From Trileptium ribeirensis (lineage: Eukaryota; Nematoda; Enoplea; Enoplida; Thoracostomopsidae): a stretch of DNA of 64,000 bases. The DNA lies in assembly GCA_030248225.1 (NCBI GenBank), contig JASANE010007193.1:1-64000 (forward strand). The letters are read 5' to 3'. Within the stretch, counting starts at the first letter, position 1, and each line of letters opens with the position of its first letter. The notes beneath the pieces were generated by a model, which did not search any database, had not been told where the DNA came from, and worked only from the letters and a program-made list of their open reading frames with translations. The position numbers were made by a program, and so were the translations under genes. Below, piece after piece: positions 38,278 through 50,661 of this stretch.

Positions 38278-39797
38278 AAAATAAAATCGTTTTTAGCGAT
38301 GTTTTTCGTATATTCCAATATTTGTTCAGATTGTTTGTTGCCGCTTACATCGTTTGATGATATTCTAACAATTTTATACGTTAAAACAAGTTACGAGAAT
38401 AAATTCTTTTGCTAGATTTAATAAAACAACATAAGAAGTATACACCCTAGACATAGGTGTAAAATAGGAGCAACCACTAACGGTCGGATCTCCGCTGAAA
38501 CCCACCAAATCTGTTCCGCTCGCCTCACCCGCCCAGCCGCGCGCCTAAGAAACACGGAAAATATTACCCAAATTGTATAAAAACTGCCAAAAATATTGGT
38601 AAAATTGGCAAAAAAAAGGAGAAACTAGGAAAAACTGATTTCAAATTCGTAAAAACTTCCGAAAAATTTTGTAAAATTCAGGGAAAGTTTTGAGTTCTTA
38701 TATCCCACGGAAACCTCCGCCTCGCCAAGACCATCAACCTATTTCCCTAAGCCGACAAACCTTTGACTCCTATGACCTTAGGCTTTTATTGCTTGTCATA
38801 TTATTCCAAATTGAAATGAATACAGTGCTCAGACCATTGGCGAAGTTTCTATGGTTCTGTGTACCTGCCTAATGTATTATTTACCTTAATGCCACGAGCC
38901 AATATATTAAAGAGTCCATTCCGGCTAGTGACAAAAAGGCGTAGCCACATCCGGCGCGTCATAAACAAAATAAACAGCTATGGTATGCTGGTATGTTTGT
39001 ACGAGCCGGAAGCAGCTATGTTTCAGGTTTTGATAGCTGGGACGAATTATTCAAAAAATATTTATTACGTTCGGTTTAGCCAATTGTGCTGCGGAGAAAA
39101 TCTTTAGTTCTAGACCCAAAATGCACAAGAACGATAAGACAGGTGAGGACAAATCGTGAGCATCGTATTCTAAACTCTGACCTAAATCATTGCAATGGGG
39201 TCATTCATTAAGCCTTTGCTGAGGCTTTAGGATTGACATAAATGACAATAACTCTTTGACCCATGATCTTATTACAGTGATTTTACCCCAGTATTTGGCT
39301 CAGCTCGCCAATGCGATTCCAAAATATATGAAACTATACATTTATCGAGAATTTTCCTCAAAAATTTTGGTTAGCATTGGGAACCTAAAAAACCCAAAAA
39401 ATTGTTTTGTCATAACATGACCCTAATGGATATTTTTGACTCAGCTCGTCCAGCTGAGTCAATGGTACCAAAAATTATCGCGGTATCTTCAAAATAGACG
39501 AGATCTGGCTTGGGGGGACTTAACAGGAAAGATCTTCTGACCTCAATAGTGGTTTCAGCTATGTGAACAACAGATATTTCTCTAACTCAGGTCATCTCTA
39601 TGAAACGATGAATGATGATGATTTAGTAACGGACAATATTCAGAGGAATAATTTGCTTGTAAGGTGGTTTTCTAATGCATTTACAGGAAGTTAACTGTAG
39701 TGTTCCAGAAATACAAAATCAAACTGAGACGGTTCGGTGCGCTGTTTAGTTTACAATCGTTTAGGAAAATTGGTAAGATAAACATAGTCACACGCGG
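38278..39797 (+). repeat. Right arm of a 3.8-kb palindrome
   Basis: Partner of 35963-37489. The inner 600 bases (Y segment) recur at 46018-46616. The outer part passes through half a TIR element and into the reverse-transcriptase element at about 39119, which continues beyond the arm. Confidence 0.9.
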
Positions 39798-40480
39798 GAT
39801 AGATTTACACAATGTTTTCTGCCCAAATACAAAAGATATGATGTGCTACCCTCTTCGTCATATCTTTGGACAAAGTTTTATTAATGGTATGTTACCACCC
39901 GAGTGGTTATTAGCAGATATAGGCCCTGTACGTCTCATACATGTAACAGCAATACGTTCGACTGCTCAAACCACCATCCAATCTCAGTGTTGTCAAATGT
40001 GTCAAAAGTAGTGGAAAGAGTGACTAACGAAGCGCTGCGTGAGCACTTAAAATATAATTAGCTGTTATCTACGCATCAACGCAGCATTTGTCCAATCATT
40101 CCACGACAACGCAGTTTCTTAAGTGTCTGAACGACTGTACTCGAAAGTTGGATGCACGAAATAATGTGAATGTAACATATATGGAGTGTGTCTTCGCATT
40201 TGGTATCGTATTATAAACTTATCAGTAAGTTAAATGGATTTGGAACATTAGGGTCCATTAGGTTTTGGCCTTTCTAGTTTTCTCATTAATCGAAAATTTC
40301 GGGTTATATTGAATTGAGAATTTTCCAAATATTTCCATGTTACCTCAGCAGTGCCTCAAAGCAGCGCGCTTTGCCCAACTTTGTTGTTACTGTATATTAA
40401 TGCTATTGTTGATAATGTTGATATATGCTGCAAAATATGTGCGGCCTAAAGAACGCACTTGATATATACAAGCTACATTT
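39119..40480 (+). pseudogene. Jockey/CR1-like reverse transcriptase element, broken copy
   Basis: The element begins at AAAATGCACAAGAACGATAA, the same junction as at 63243. After 600 bases without a clear frame, RT blocks appear across frames: FGQSFINGMLPPEWLLADIG, then HHPISVLSNVSKVVERVTNE and ALREHLKYN, a stop, LLSTHQ, TTQFLKCLNDC, a block MECVFAFG at the place of the first catalytic Asp motif, and SAVPQSSALCPTLLLLYIN at the fingers-palm GVPQGSVLGPLLF-type motif. The YADD/FADD site is destroyed (CKICAA then stop). Stops, shifts and lost catalytic residues make it dead. Confidence 0.85.
39437..39461. repeat. Conserved perfect hairpin in the RT element
   Basis: TGACTCAGCT and AGCTGAGTCA pair perfectly over 10 bases with a 5-base loop. 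The hairpin is kept in the inverted copy (about 36307) and in the right-edge copy (about 63560), up to one base. TGACTCA is also an AP-1-type site; whether it is used is unknown. Confidence 0.8.
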
Positions 40481-41393
40481 GCATCTATCCATAGTTTGCC
40501 ATAAAAAACGCCACTGAAAATATCTATGACTAACGCGATGCGTGAGTCCGCTGTAGGTACTTACGTCTGGGTTGTTTTTTGCGGGGCCCGTCCACAAAAT
40601 GAAAATCTATGTTCGCGTATAAATCACAATTTTCCTTTATGTCTTTATGTACGCGGACGCGATTTTCGACACCGCGACATGTAGGTGCTGTTCGCGATTC
40701 TGCGAATACCTATAGGGAAAATGCGAAAACGAATTTTTGCACGATTCAGTTCGTGATTTCAACGAAAGAACAACCCAGATGTACGCCCTAAAGTCGGCGC
40801 ACGCACAAGACTAATAGATTTGGCACAAAACCACCCACTGCAACTTTCGCATCGCATCGCAATATGGTCTGTAAAACGGAATAGAAATGTCTTGCACCAT
40901 GAGTTAACGTTGCTACTTAACCGACATCGACGCAATTTTAAGTGCGCAGCGCTACTCCATGCGTAGGACATATGAAAATAGCGGCCTGCAACAAATATTT
41001 ATCTCGACCGAATTAATTTTCTCAAGTTGGAATCTCTGGAATTAGAAAAACTTAGATGACCTTGTTATTGTTTATATGTTTCTTGACAGAATGGGGAAGA
41101 CAAAGATTTAACGCTGTCTTATGGTATGTCATGCAAACACCAACACATACAGGATTAAGGCCAGGGTCACCGAGGCTCCGGACGCTCTTTGTCAGACCTT
41201 AGTTGGGCCACCAAAATTGCGAAAAAATAAACAGTATAAAAATATTAGAAAGAATAGTTCGCAACGGATGGATGGAGGTGCAAACTCCTCTACTTAAAAA
41301 CAAGTCGTTTGGCTAGTGTTTGCATGATCTACACGATAACAAATTACATATATATGTAGTTTTACGATTTTGTTCTGAAACATGAATTTTGCA
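40481..41393. other. Spacer, nothing recognised
   Basis: No recognisable gene. It may contain further decayed retroelement sequence after the RT fragment, but I cannot support that. Confidence 0.45.
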
Positions 41394-41625
41394 GGATTTC
41401 GCAAACTAAGGTTCTGCACATTCTTGTAAAAGGGAAGCATCGATAAAATCATTTTGCCTCATGTAGCTAACGTAATGATTTATGAACTATAAAAATTTAT
41501 AGCTACATTGGATTTCGCTATTTGAATTCTGCTCTATCCTGTAAAAGAGAAACATCGACAAAATTAATCTGCCTCGTGCAGCTATCGTAATGATTTATGA
41601 AATAAATACGCAGCGTCACTCAGGG
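41394..41625. repeat. Tandem duplication, about 126 bp period
   Basis: GGATTTCGC followed by TTCTGC, CTTGTAAAAG/CCTGTAAAAG, AACATCGA-AAAAT and CGTAATGATTTATGAA occurs at 41394 and 41520. The two copies are moderately diverged. Confidence 0.7.
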
Positions 41626-43268
41626 AATTTCATTTGGATTAGTTTGCAGGACTACATAGTTTAGTTTCACGCGGTTTCCTGAGAGGAACGTTCTAAGATC
41701 ATAGACACCGTCTTCGAAAGGCTAAAAAAGTTGCTCAACAATATTTGGTGGGTTTTAGATTGGTGGTGAATTCACATAATTCTGCTGTGATTTTGGTTGT
41801 CCAGCAATATCGACTCGTCGGGCCGAAGTTGGGTAGTGCCGAAATATGGCGCAGTATAACATGTTCGCGATATCGAGCCCGACGTACCGCGCATTAAATT
41901 TTTGCAAACCTGAACAGGACCAACATACTCTTACGGGAGCATGGCATTTACTATCGGCTCTTCGTATGAGTATCTGTCTGACACTATGTTGTAGCCTTAG
42001 ATTAGCATTCCCCGCCATAGGTAGTGTTCCTCCCTTTTACTTCATAACACTGATCACCCCTCAACAGAAACTTAAATTTTCAAGTTAATACTTAATTTGT
42101 TGGCATGGTTAATCGACACAAACAGCGAAATAAGTTGTAATTTACACTATCTGAGTGTATATTTCTATTTGCACTGTTTTGTTGATCATATTCAATTTGC
42201 ATTTTTGAGCTTTTCGAGACTATCACATAGAAATTAGTAATGAAACTAGCCGAAAGTTGAAAGTTTCTAGCGGACCCGTGCCGACTTTTCGCAAGCCTGT
42301 TGACAAGACGAAAATTAGAATTGAGCCTAGCCGAGCTCGAAAATTTCTTTTTTTTCTCATCTCTAGCCCCTTGTTCGTGAACCCTCGCCCATCGCAATAT
42401 TCCGGCTCCGCCTTGTCTAATTTAGCTTGATAAATTTTTTCTACCCACTGTGAAGCACCAGTTTATACCAAAAGAAAATATGCAATATGTTCTTGTAAAA
42501 TCTAATTCCGAAGCTAAATATCTAATAGATAAAGCAAAAATAGTGGTGTGTTAATCTTATGTGCGTTTTGCGTTTATGCATATATATTTGCTAAAACAAA
42601 AATTACTGAAAACGCAAAAAGGTGTCATGGGAGTTGAAGTCTAACCTCTGTATTGGTACCGCGGGACGGTGCATTAGACCCCGTTTCAATACTCATGTCT
42701 TTGGGCTATCTAAATGACGTGCAAGTTCGAACTGAAATAAAACTTCCGACAAAATGTAAAGGTGAAATTTGAAATAAATACTCATAGTTCTTGCCCTCCT
42801 CACCTTACTTGATTACTTAAAATATTTCAAATTTATATCTATACGACCAGTTAAACATTTGTCGAAACATTACGGGAGTTAATGCTTGTTATAATTTAGG
42901 ATAAAACTCAGCGATAAATGTAGTATTCTAACCGGTGCCAATGTGGTATCACCTTCAGCAATTCTTTATACATTCTAGCAACGACTTTAATTTTAGCGTT
43001 GTGCACCGACCTGATTTTTCGCTGGCTAACCGGCCGGTAAAACGACCGACTAGCGACTTTTCCGACTGGTAGACAGGACCGCTTTCGGACCTCTCCAAGA
43101 TTAATTTTGCTAAATTTATATATATATTTTTCAAAAACTAAAATTTTCAGTGCTTATTATGCATTGCCTAATTGCATTCATCCACCACATTGTTACGTCT
43201 GAGATGTATATACAATGCCGAAAAACGGCCGACTGCAAAAGATGGCCTTGAGACGCCAGTCATATTAT
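41626..43268. other. Spacer, nothing recognised
   Basis: Open frames of 80-101 codons (41755-42018, 41846-42088, 42092-42397) have no domain and no flanking splice sites. 43010-43080 and 43215-43235 share ACGACCGACT/ACGGCCGACT-like GC-rich strings, a minor local repeat. Confidence 0.45.
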
Positions 43269-43320
43269 GCATCATTTACTTTAAGATGTGTGCAGCAGGG
43301 CCGAATTTTGTCACAGACTG
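43269..43320. mobile_element. Solo end of the CCTTAAGATGTGTGCA TIR family
   Basis: CATCATTTACTTTAAGATGTGTGCAGCAGGGCC... matches the right terminus of the element at 25871-26705, inverted. The similarity is lost after the GTCACA block, so only one end is left. Confidence 0.7.
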
Positions 43321-43399
43321 CTGCGGCTCTAAAGCCATGATTGGCTAGCCGCGTCAGCCAATGTGACTTTTTTGGGCTGAGCCACACCCTACAAATGTA

Positions 43400-43660
43400 C
43401 TAGGACCAGTTCTGGCCCTAAGGGATCCCAGCTGCACCACCATTTTTTCTCGGCGTGGTGCCCGGACAACCCCGGCTTCCACGACTCCCCGGTGATCTAT
43501 GCAATGACCTAAGGGAACCGCTTAGCTTAGCAGGCCGCCGGCAGGTTAACCAGGGTGTTCGGCCTGGCCCCTATTTTGGCCCACGTATCTAGTGGCATGC
43601 AGGTCCCCCTGAGGGAGAGTCAACCCCTAAGCCTGCTCACAGGTAATAAGGCTGACTCGC
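43400..43660 (-). repeat. Dispersed GC-rich repeat, copy 1
   Basis: On the minus strand it shares AGGCTTAGGGGTTGACTCTC and GGCCGAACACC with 61900-62130; on the plus strand it shares CCTGCTCACAGG and similar blocks with 47580-47840. Three diverged copies of one non-coding family. Confidence 0.6.
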
Positions 43661-45245
43661 CTTTCCCTCAATCCTACTTGAATCCTTGATCTTAAATGGT
43701 GGTGAATTTTCTTATTTTGATCCGAGGCTATTACCGATTTCTTAATGGGTAAAGCCTGATTTGGTTTGCGGGACTACCTAAAGATCGTATTCGGTTGCGA
43801 CTCTGATTATTAAACTGCCAGGTAGCGAGCCGAATGGAGACTTTGTCCTCTCTTCTCTTTGCAAGGCAACTCCTAAATCAGATTGAACATATCGCTAGGT
43901 GAATTATTGAACACTCTAACATTTAATTCATGTACAACATAGGCACTCATGCGCTTATGAATATATGCAAATTATTTACACAATTGACAAGTCGGGTACC
44001 GCGCAGGGCACCCCGTTGTGAATTCAAACAGTGAGGTGAATCCTAGTCAGACCCCCGATGGGAACGCGAAAAGTTCAGTTCAGCTTGCGCTTACACTTTA
44101 TGCCCCAGGGACTGTGTTACCCGCCTGACAGTACACAGGTGTAAACTTTCCTTGTCGACTTCTTTGTCTATTTTGCCTGTAAAACACTCTATGCTATCAT
44201 TGTTAAACACTCGTTTCAATCCGTATTTCATCCGGGTGAGGACCGTTCACTGAGTCCGGGTGTCAGCTGCGGATCTCCAGAATTGTTAATTTATGATTGA
44301 AAGATCTGCCTGCGCCAGGGTCGGATAGAAAACGTGGGCCTTTGTCGAAAGGGAAGGCGCTGCCGCGTCTCCCGAGTTTTGTTTGCTTTGTACTGATTCT
44401 CGAATTGATGATTTGGCAGGAAAACAGGGCTCTATACGGAAACCCACCGTGTCTAAAACGGTTTATGGGTCCGCGCCGCTGAATTTTTTCTTTTACAGAA
44501 AAGCTTGGGAAGACAATTGACTCGTATCCTTCTCAGGGCCGTCGCTCGACTAACGGATGCGAGCACAAGAATTTTCTTAAAATTTGACTCAGTCATGCGT
44601 TGCAGCTGACTCCGTCTCATTTCCTAATTTGGTGATGCGCTCCCCCAAATGCCTTTGATTTAAACGGAGGTCCGCAGTCATTTACAAACGTGAATAGGAC
44701 GCACGCTGCTGCGCCCTCGACGAATTGCTTAGTTTGGGAACTAAGAGACGGCAGTGATGGTTTTAAATTTGAAAACACTTCAGATACCCCTGCATGGTTA
44801 GAATAGTAGGGTTGCAAAACCGTGAGAAGAGGGGAAAACAGCGCACGCAAGGTCCTAATACGTCACTCCCTATGGAGCAGCCGCATCGACCCATCGATAG
44901 TCGTTCCACTGTAAAAATACGTGACGGAGTGCTCTACCGTGTCTAAACGGTCTGAGACCCGTCTGAATTTTTGGGGATACTTGACTGAAATTTTTATTCG
45001 GAGCGAAACGAATCTCAGAGTAGGAGCTCGAATTTCTGGGGCTAGGGTCAGGGGTTCAATTCTTAATTTCCTTTAAAAGGCTCCACGTGTGCAAATGACT
45101 GCGTCCATCCCGAGCGGACCGCTCGCTCTGCTTACCCAATAACTGGGTGTTTAAGTCGTGTGACCTGGAGTGGTTCTTATAGATTTTCCTATGACCTAGG
45201 CTCGACTCAAGCTACGACTTAGAAGGCGAGCGCGAATGGAGCACG
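43661..45245. other. GC-richer region preceding X copy 2, no gene recognised
   Basis: About 1.6 kb, GC-richer than its surroundings. The motif ACCGTGTCTAAACGG recurs at 44934 and 45360, with one inserted base at 44447. Frames such as 44297-44482 and 44617-44850 lack domains. It probably belongs to the same large element as the X and Y segments that follow. Confidence 0.4.
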
Positions 45246-46616
45246 AGTCGAAAGAGGTTCCGTTGTCTCTTAAGGGTCGTTGGAAAATTTAGAATTGTTT
45301 TACAATGCCAATTTGCGGCGGGGTCCTAAACTGTTTGATGCAAATTATTACAGTCTTCTACCGTGTCTAAACGGCCTGGAAGACTGGGTCTTTTTAAACG
45401 ACTTTACGGGGAACGATTTGCTGAAACGTTCAGGGATCAAGGCTCGAAATTTTGATGAGATGCCTAGCGCGGATCCTTACTAATACTCAACTAACTTTTG
45501 CCTGAACGGCTGCCTCCAGGTCACCACGCTACTAGTTCCCTGCTTTAGTTGCCTTACCCCTCCCGTGTCCCTGTGTCCTTTCCCCTTCTTGTGTGCTTCT
45601 TATCTCCTTAACCCTTTCACACCACTAAAATTCGCCCCCGGGTCTAAAACAAAATGGCGACCCGGCGAGCGGGGAACCAATCGAGGCTTTAAATTTGGCG
45701 TGCAACCTAACTCGTGATTTTCTTGGGACTGCACTTACAGGAGCATGGAGCATCCTTAGGACACACCCGCACCCGCACATTTATGTGACACGACGCCTCA
45801 ACCAACATGACTCAACATGATTGTATACTTTTACACTCATTTGCCAGATCTATTCTACCTCGCAACACTAACAATACCATTCTAATTTCCACGCATTTCC
45901 TGCCACATTTAATCACAGCTATTCCACAATTTAAGTTGCATTTCAAACTGGGATTATTACTTATCAGGCATTTGTACAGCCTCAGGCCATTCTGGAGAAA
46001 TTTACACAATCCCTAAAATAAAATCGTTTTTAGCGATGTTTTTCGTATATTCCAATATTTGTTCAGATTGTTTGTTCCGCATACATCGTTTGATGATATT
46101 CTAACAATTTTATACGTTTAAACAAGTTACGAGAATAAATTCTTTTGCTAGATTTAATAAAACAACATAAGAAGTATACACCCTAGACATAGGTGTCGAT
46201 AGGAGCAACCACTAACGGTCGGATCTCCGCTGAAACCCACCAAATCTGTTCCGCTCGCCTCACCCGCCCAGCCGCGCGCCTAAGAAACACGGAAAATATT
46301 ACCCAAATTGTATAAAAACTGCCAAAAATGTGGTAAAATTGGCAAAAAAAAGGAGAAACTAGGAAAAATTGATTTCAAATTGGTCAAGATTTTAGAAAAT
46401 TTTTGTAAAATTAGGGAAAGTTTTGAGTTCTTACATATCCCACGGAAACCTCCGCCTCGCCAAGACCGTCGACCCCTTTTTCCCTAAGCCGACAAACCTT
46501 CGACTCCTATGACCTTAGGCTTTTATTGCTTGTCATCCTATTCCAAATTGAAATGAATACAGTGCTCAGACCATTAGCAAAGTTTCTATGGTTCTGTGTA
46601 CCTGCCTAATGTATTA
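45246..46616 (+). repeat. X and Y segments, copy 2
   Basis: Direct copy of 37521-38880: the X segment at 45246-46017 and the Y segment at 46018-46616, with only scattered changes. Unlike copy 1 it has no inverted left arm. The Y segment ends at the TIR element, as in copy 1. Confidence 0.92.
45280..45483 (+). CDS. Unknown 67-codon frame in X copy 2
   Basis: Reads KLFDANYYSLLPCLNGLEDW, VFLNDFTGNDLLKRSGIKAR and NFDEMPSADPY before a TAA, and opens with TTG just after an in-frame stop. The composition looks protein-like, and the X copy at 37575 keeps KLFDAN and LEDWVFLNDFTG in frame before small indels change the C-terminus. It may be a remnant of a transposon protein. I do not recognise the family. 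Confidence 0.3.
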   Translation: MENLELFYNANLRRGPKLFDANYYSLLPCLNGLEDWVFLNDFTGNDLLKRSGIKARNFDEMPSADPY

Positions 46617-47240
46617 TTTACCTTAAGATGTGTGCACCTAGAGCCGAATTCTGTAAAAGAGTCCATTCCGGCTAGTGACAAAAAGGCGTAGCCACATCCG
46701 GCGCGTCATAAACAAAATAAACAGCTATGGTATGCTGGTATGTTTGTACGAGCCGGAAGCAGCTATGTTTCAGGTTTTGACAGCTGGGACGAATTATTCA
46801 AAAAATATTTATTACGTTCGGTTTAGCCAATTGTGCTGCGGAGAAAATCTTTAGTTCTAGACCCAAAAAGCGCAAGATAGTAGCACTTATAAGTAAGACG
46901 CACAAATGCAACTAAATTAAATACATAAATATAGCTATTTTCAACATTTTGTTTAGGTGCCTTTTACAAGTCAACCTTTAGTAGATATGTAGAATACGCG
47001 CTTTCAATCATGAAAATTACACTATTGTAACTGGAAGGATGTAATTAGGAATATATGACCATATGTATTACCAATTTTCATTTTTTCGTGATTTTCCATT
47101 GTCGTCATATATTTTGGGCTTTTAGAGCCGATTCGGGCCCTTGTGAAAATTTGCTAGCCTCACTTTACTATTTGCTAATATATTTCTCCGGTCTGGCTCT
47201 TCCATAAAATGTCATACTGGCTGATCGCGGCTAGCCAAGC
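46617..47240. mobile_element. CCTTAAGATGTGTGCA TIR element, nearly full copy
   Basis: It starts ATTTACCTTAAGATGTGTGC at 46617 and follows the intron-4 element through CGTAGCCACATCCGGC, GGTATGTTTGTACGAGCCGG, AGACGCACAAATGCA and TGTCATACTGGCTGAT. The last 50 bases with the right terminus are replaced at about 47240. No coding frame. Confidence 0.8.
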
Positions 47241-47579
47241 CATAAATACATAACAACAATAAAAAATGAAATAGGTAAATTACATGGGCAACAATGATAC
47301 ACGCTGTAATTTCTAACCTTTGATGAAACGTTTTTGTTAGCACTTAACAATAAATGCGCAGGCAATGGTCCTATTGATTTTGCCATAAAATGGACAGGAA
47401 GGACCATATAAATAGCTAATAATATGATAAACTGTGTGCCAGGAGGCCTAGAGAACGTCACTTTGCATTCCAAATTTTATTCGCAAACTATTGTATTGTC
47501 GTTATTGCTGGCTGATTTATCGATTTTAGTCTATCATCAAAGCAATTAATAGTCTATATCTCATAAGGGAAAGCGGTTG

Positions 47580-47840
47580 CATGGTGCTACTTCGTAACAC
47601 CATGCCCATACGACCCCGGCTATCATAACGTCAAGGGCGGAATGTTTATTTAGCAATTATTGTCACTTTTCTTGGTCAGACCTAGAAACTATCGAACTTG
47701 ACAAGCCGCAGACGTACTTCACGAGGTGTGTTCGGACGCCGACCGATTGGCTGCACTCGGGCCTAATATGTGGTATGATTGCTGAGATCGCCCGAGGAGG
47801 CTGACATTGACACCTGCTCACAGGCCCTTTTGCCATGCCG
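47580..47840 (+). repeat. Dispersed GC-rich repeat, copy 2
   Basis: Diverged relative of 43400-43660 in the same direction: ACCATGCCCATACGACCCCGGCT versus GGTGCCCGGACAACCCCGGCT, GTGTTCGGACGCCGACC versus GGTGTTCGGCCTGGCCC, and ACCTGCTCACAGGCCC versus GCCTGCTCACAGGTAA. Confidence 0.55.
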
Positions 47841-50661
47841 CCATTCCCTATCTCGATCTCCTTGTAACTTAATTGAAACCATAATACGCGTTAGCATGAG
47901 TATGTATCCACTAGGCGTGTGGAGTGTTGACACTGGTACAATTTGAAATTTGTTTTCATGTAGTCCTCTACGTGCACGAATTTGTTCAGCAAAGATTTGA
48001 CCAATGTGGCCTCACAGGGTTCCGACGATCCCTAAAAGTTTATTGTCGGACTCAGTGGTATATTACGCGGCAAAATTATCTTTACATTAAGGTCAACTGG
48101 CTTCTTATGCCACTGTAAATTTGGTATTCAATTACTGTTTATGTTTATTAATTTTTTGACGAGCGTGTTTATTTCTAGTTTCAATGGAACTTTCTATCGC
48201 GCCATTTTTTTCACTTTGTTAAATTAGTACAGTAAGTAAACAAACGGCACACGTCAGAGCTTGGAATCTGCTATCTTCGTGTCCGTGCGCGGTGCGCTGG
48301 TCAGTTTGGCAGGACCAAACATTGAACATATAACCGCTGCCAGAAACGAACAGTAGACAACGAGAGTTAACTTTCTTTTTAGTTTATTGTAAAATAAGCG
48401 CAAGGATTAAACAGGCAGGATAAGGTACATTCACACAATCAAAAGGGGCACGCAAACAACACCGCATGGGGGTATGATGAGTAAACAAGTCACATAATGG
48501 TAACCTAGGCACATTAGAAAGCGAAATATATCGAGCATTGGGGTGATCAAATATTTGCCGTGGCGTCAAGTTCGCGATATGATAATCAGCTATTGGACTC
48601 GGAAGCACGTTCAGTCGAGCTTCCAAACTTGTTTGTTGTACAAAACGAGCTAAGGTTTATACTCCACGATCTAGGGGTTACACTAAATTGAGACGAAACG
48701 GGCTAAGATCCGTTCTAAATTTAGCGACATGGATGCGAATAAAGCGCGTGCCAAAGTCGGAACCAAAGAAATGACAGTGACAATCCTTAGTGACAAACAA
48801 ATAAAATATGTACTGTGTGCATGAAAATAACGGTACTACATAACGTATGATACAACATATGACGATATTCGATGATTCCAACAGTCCTCGATAGTAGTGT
48901 ACTCGCTTAGGAATTCGCTTAAAGCCTAAACTAGCGGACGGTATACTCTTAAATTTAACACATAACTGAACCTGAGATGCTATTCCTTAATACTCTACCA
49001 GTAATACATGAGCTATAGTTCTGTAGTAAACTTCGTTGTCGTGCGGCTATGTAACTAATACATTGGATAAGGTTGAGGTACTCACGATGTAGAATACTTG
49101 GCAGTCCTAACACGACACTTATGCATATCCTGCTTGATGCCATACAATCCTATAGTTTTTGACAAAGGATATGTTAGTATTTGGTAATCCATCCCGTCAC
49201 ACTTCGCGATAGGCTGAACGGTCTACTCTGTGCCGGTAGCACAGAGGCTGAAACAGTGCGATCCGATAAGCGGGGAGAGTGATTTCGCAATATAAAACCA
49301 ACATAAAGGTCATGCAAAGCAAAAGACAATGTCGGGGTCAGCGCGAATAGGAATGCACCGTTCCTACCTCTGTCAGCTTTATATTCTAGAGGATCCTTTG
49401 TTTTACTATCATTTCGCCATTCCGTACTCTCGGCAGATGTATCGTTCTACATTAACCGCAAGTCTAATAGTTTTACACGGATCAGTTTACACTGACTTTA
49501 AGCCATGTATTCCAGGAAGGTGACTCGTCCGAGCTCCTTTTCGTAAGACTAAATTTGTTATGGACTTAAGGAGTAACCGTGGATAATACGTCAAGTCACA
49601 CTGATAGTTCGCTTAGGACTTATGCTGCGTTTAGGTTATGAATTGCTCACCATGTGGAAGTTTTGTTCATGTACAGCCTGCAGAACACCGTTAACTATAT
49701 ACTGTACAGAACACCAACACTGTATTCTAAGTAATTTTATAAAGTGTTTCGGATACCGTGAGTATTTATGTATGGTATTATGGACACCGCAAACATCTGA
49801 CTAGCTGTGATGAAAGTCCTTTGGCAAGATGGCTTGTTGTTTTTTCTGTTGTATGAAGTTTATACAGTGCAGGCGCTGTCCATCATGCGCTTCCTTCGCA
49901 AAGCTTTAAACGACATATTTTATGGGACAAAATTAATTAGCGTAAATTTTTTCAAATTTCACTTAGCTAATTTTCCCGCATTTTCTTAAACAACTGTTCA
50001 ATTATAGGGTGTCGAAGACACCATAGTGTGATATACACGGTGTCCGCGGCACCATTACTTGTGCCACATAGTATAGCCTTCCGACTACCATGCATTGTGG
50101 TATGGTCGTGAGCAAACATTGACAAAACTTCCAAATGGTGGGGCTTTATAACATAAACGCCTCATTAAACATCCAGCCGTTATGATGTTTTAATCTGAAT
50201 TCCACCTACACATATGAGTTTTCGCCTTTTTTAGATCTAAATACACTTTTTCGTCGGTCGAAGCCCGTCTTCGAACCATATCTTAGAAGATTTACCATGG
50301 CTTTACCAGGATTCGTAGCCAAAGAAAATTTGATGATTCTTTATATATATTAAGCCGAAACAAAGATATCCTACTCTGTCGTCATCGATCGGTATCTCGG
50401 AGATGAGGTGGCGACCTTTCCGTTGGCCAAGTCTCCCTTGTAACACCGGTCGATCAGGGCCAAGTAATTTTAGCAATTTCGGACCTTGCTCAGGGCTCGA
50501 AAATAACCTACTCCAGGCCGGAACAAGGTGGCTTAAATTTCACTGACTAGCTGGTCTGGTGGATCGCTCCAAAGTTTCCTATCCCACCCTTAAGTCAAAT
50601 ATTTTCAAATTTTACCGATGTTTACTACATAATTCTAAATGTAGTAATTTTCATATTTCAG
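47841..50661. other. Unassigned DNA, no repeat or gene recognised
   Basis: About 2.8 kb of fairly even composition without tandem repeats. Frames of 60-80 codons on both strands (48384-48626, 49329-49523, 49807-49989 and others) have no domains and no convincing splice sites. Confidence 0.45.

Noticed and set aside
39700..40011. Active reverse transcriptase gene
   Set aside because: The frame covers only the first RT blocks, then shifts and stops; the catalytic Asp motifs are lost downstream.
45655..45672. Retrotransposon primer-binding site (TGGCGACCCGGCGAGCGG)
   Set aside because: It begins TGG as such sites do, but no LTR pair or gag/pol frame lies at the right distance and no tRNA match could be checked.
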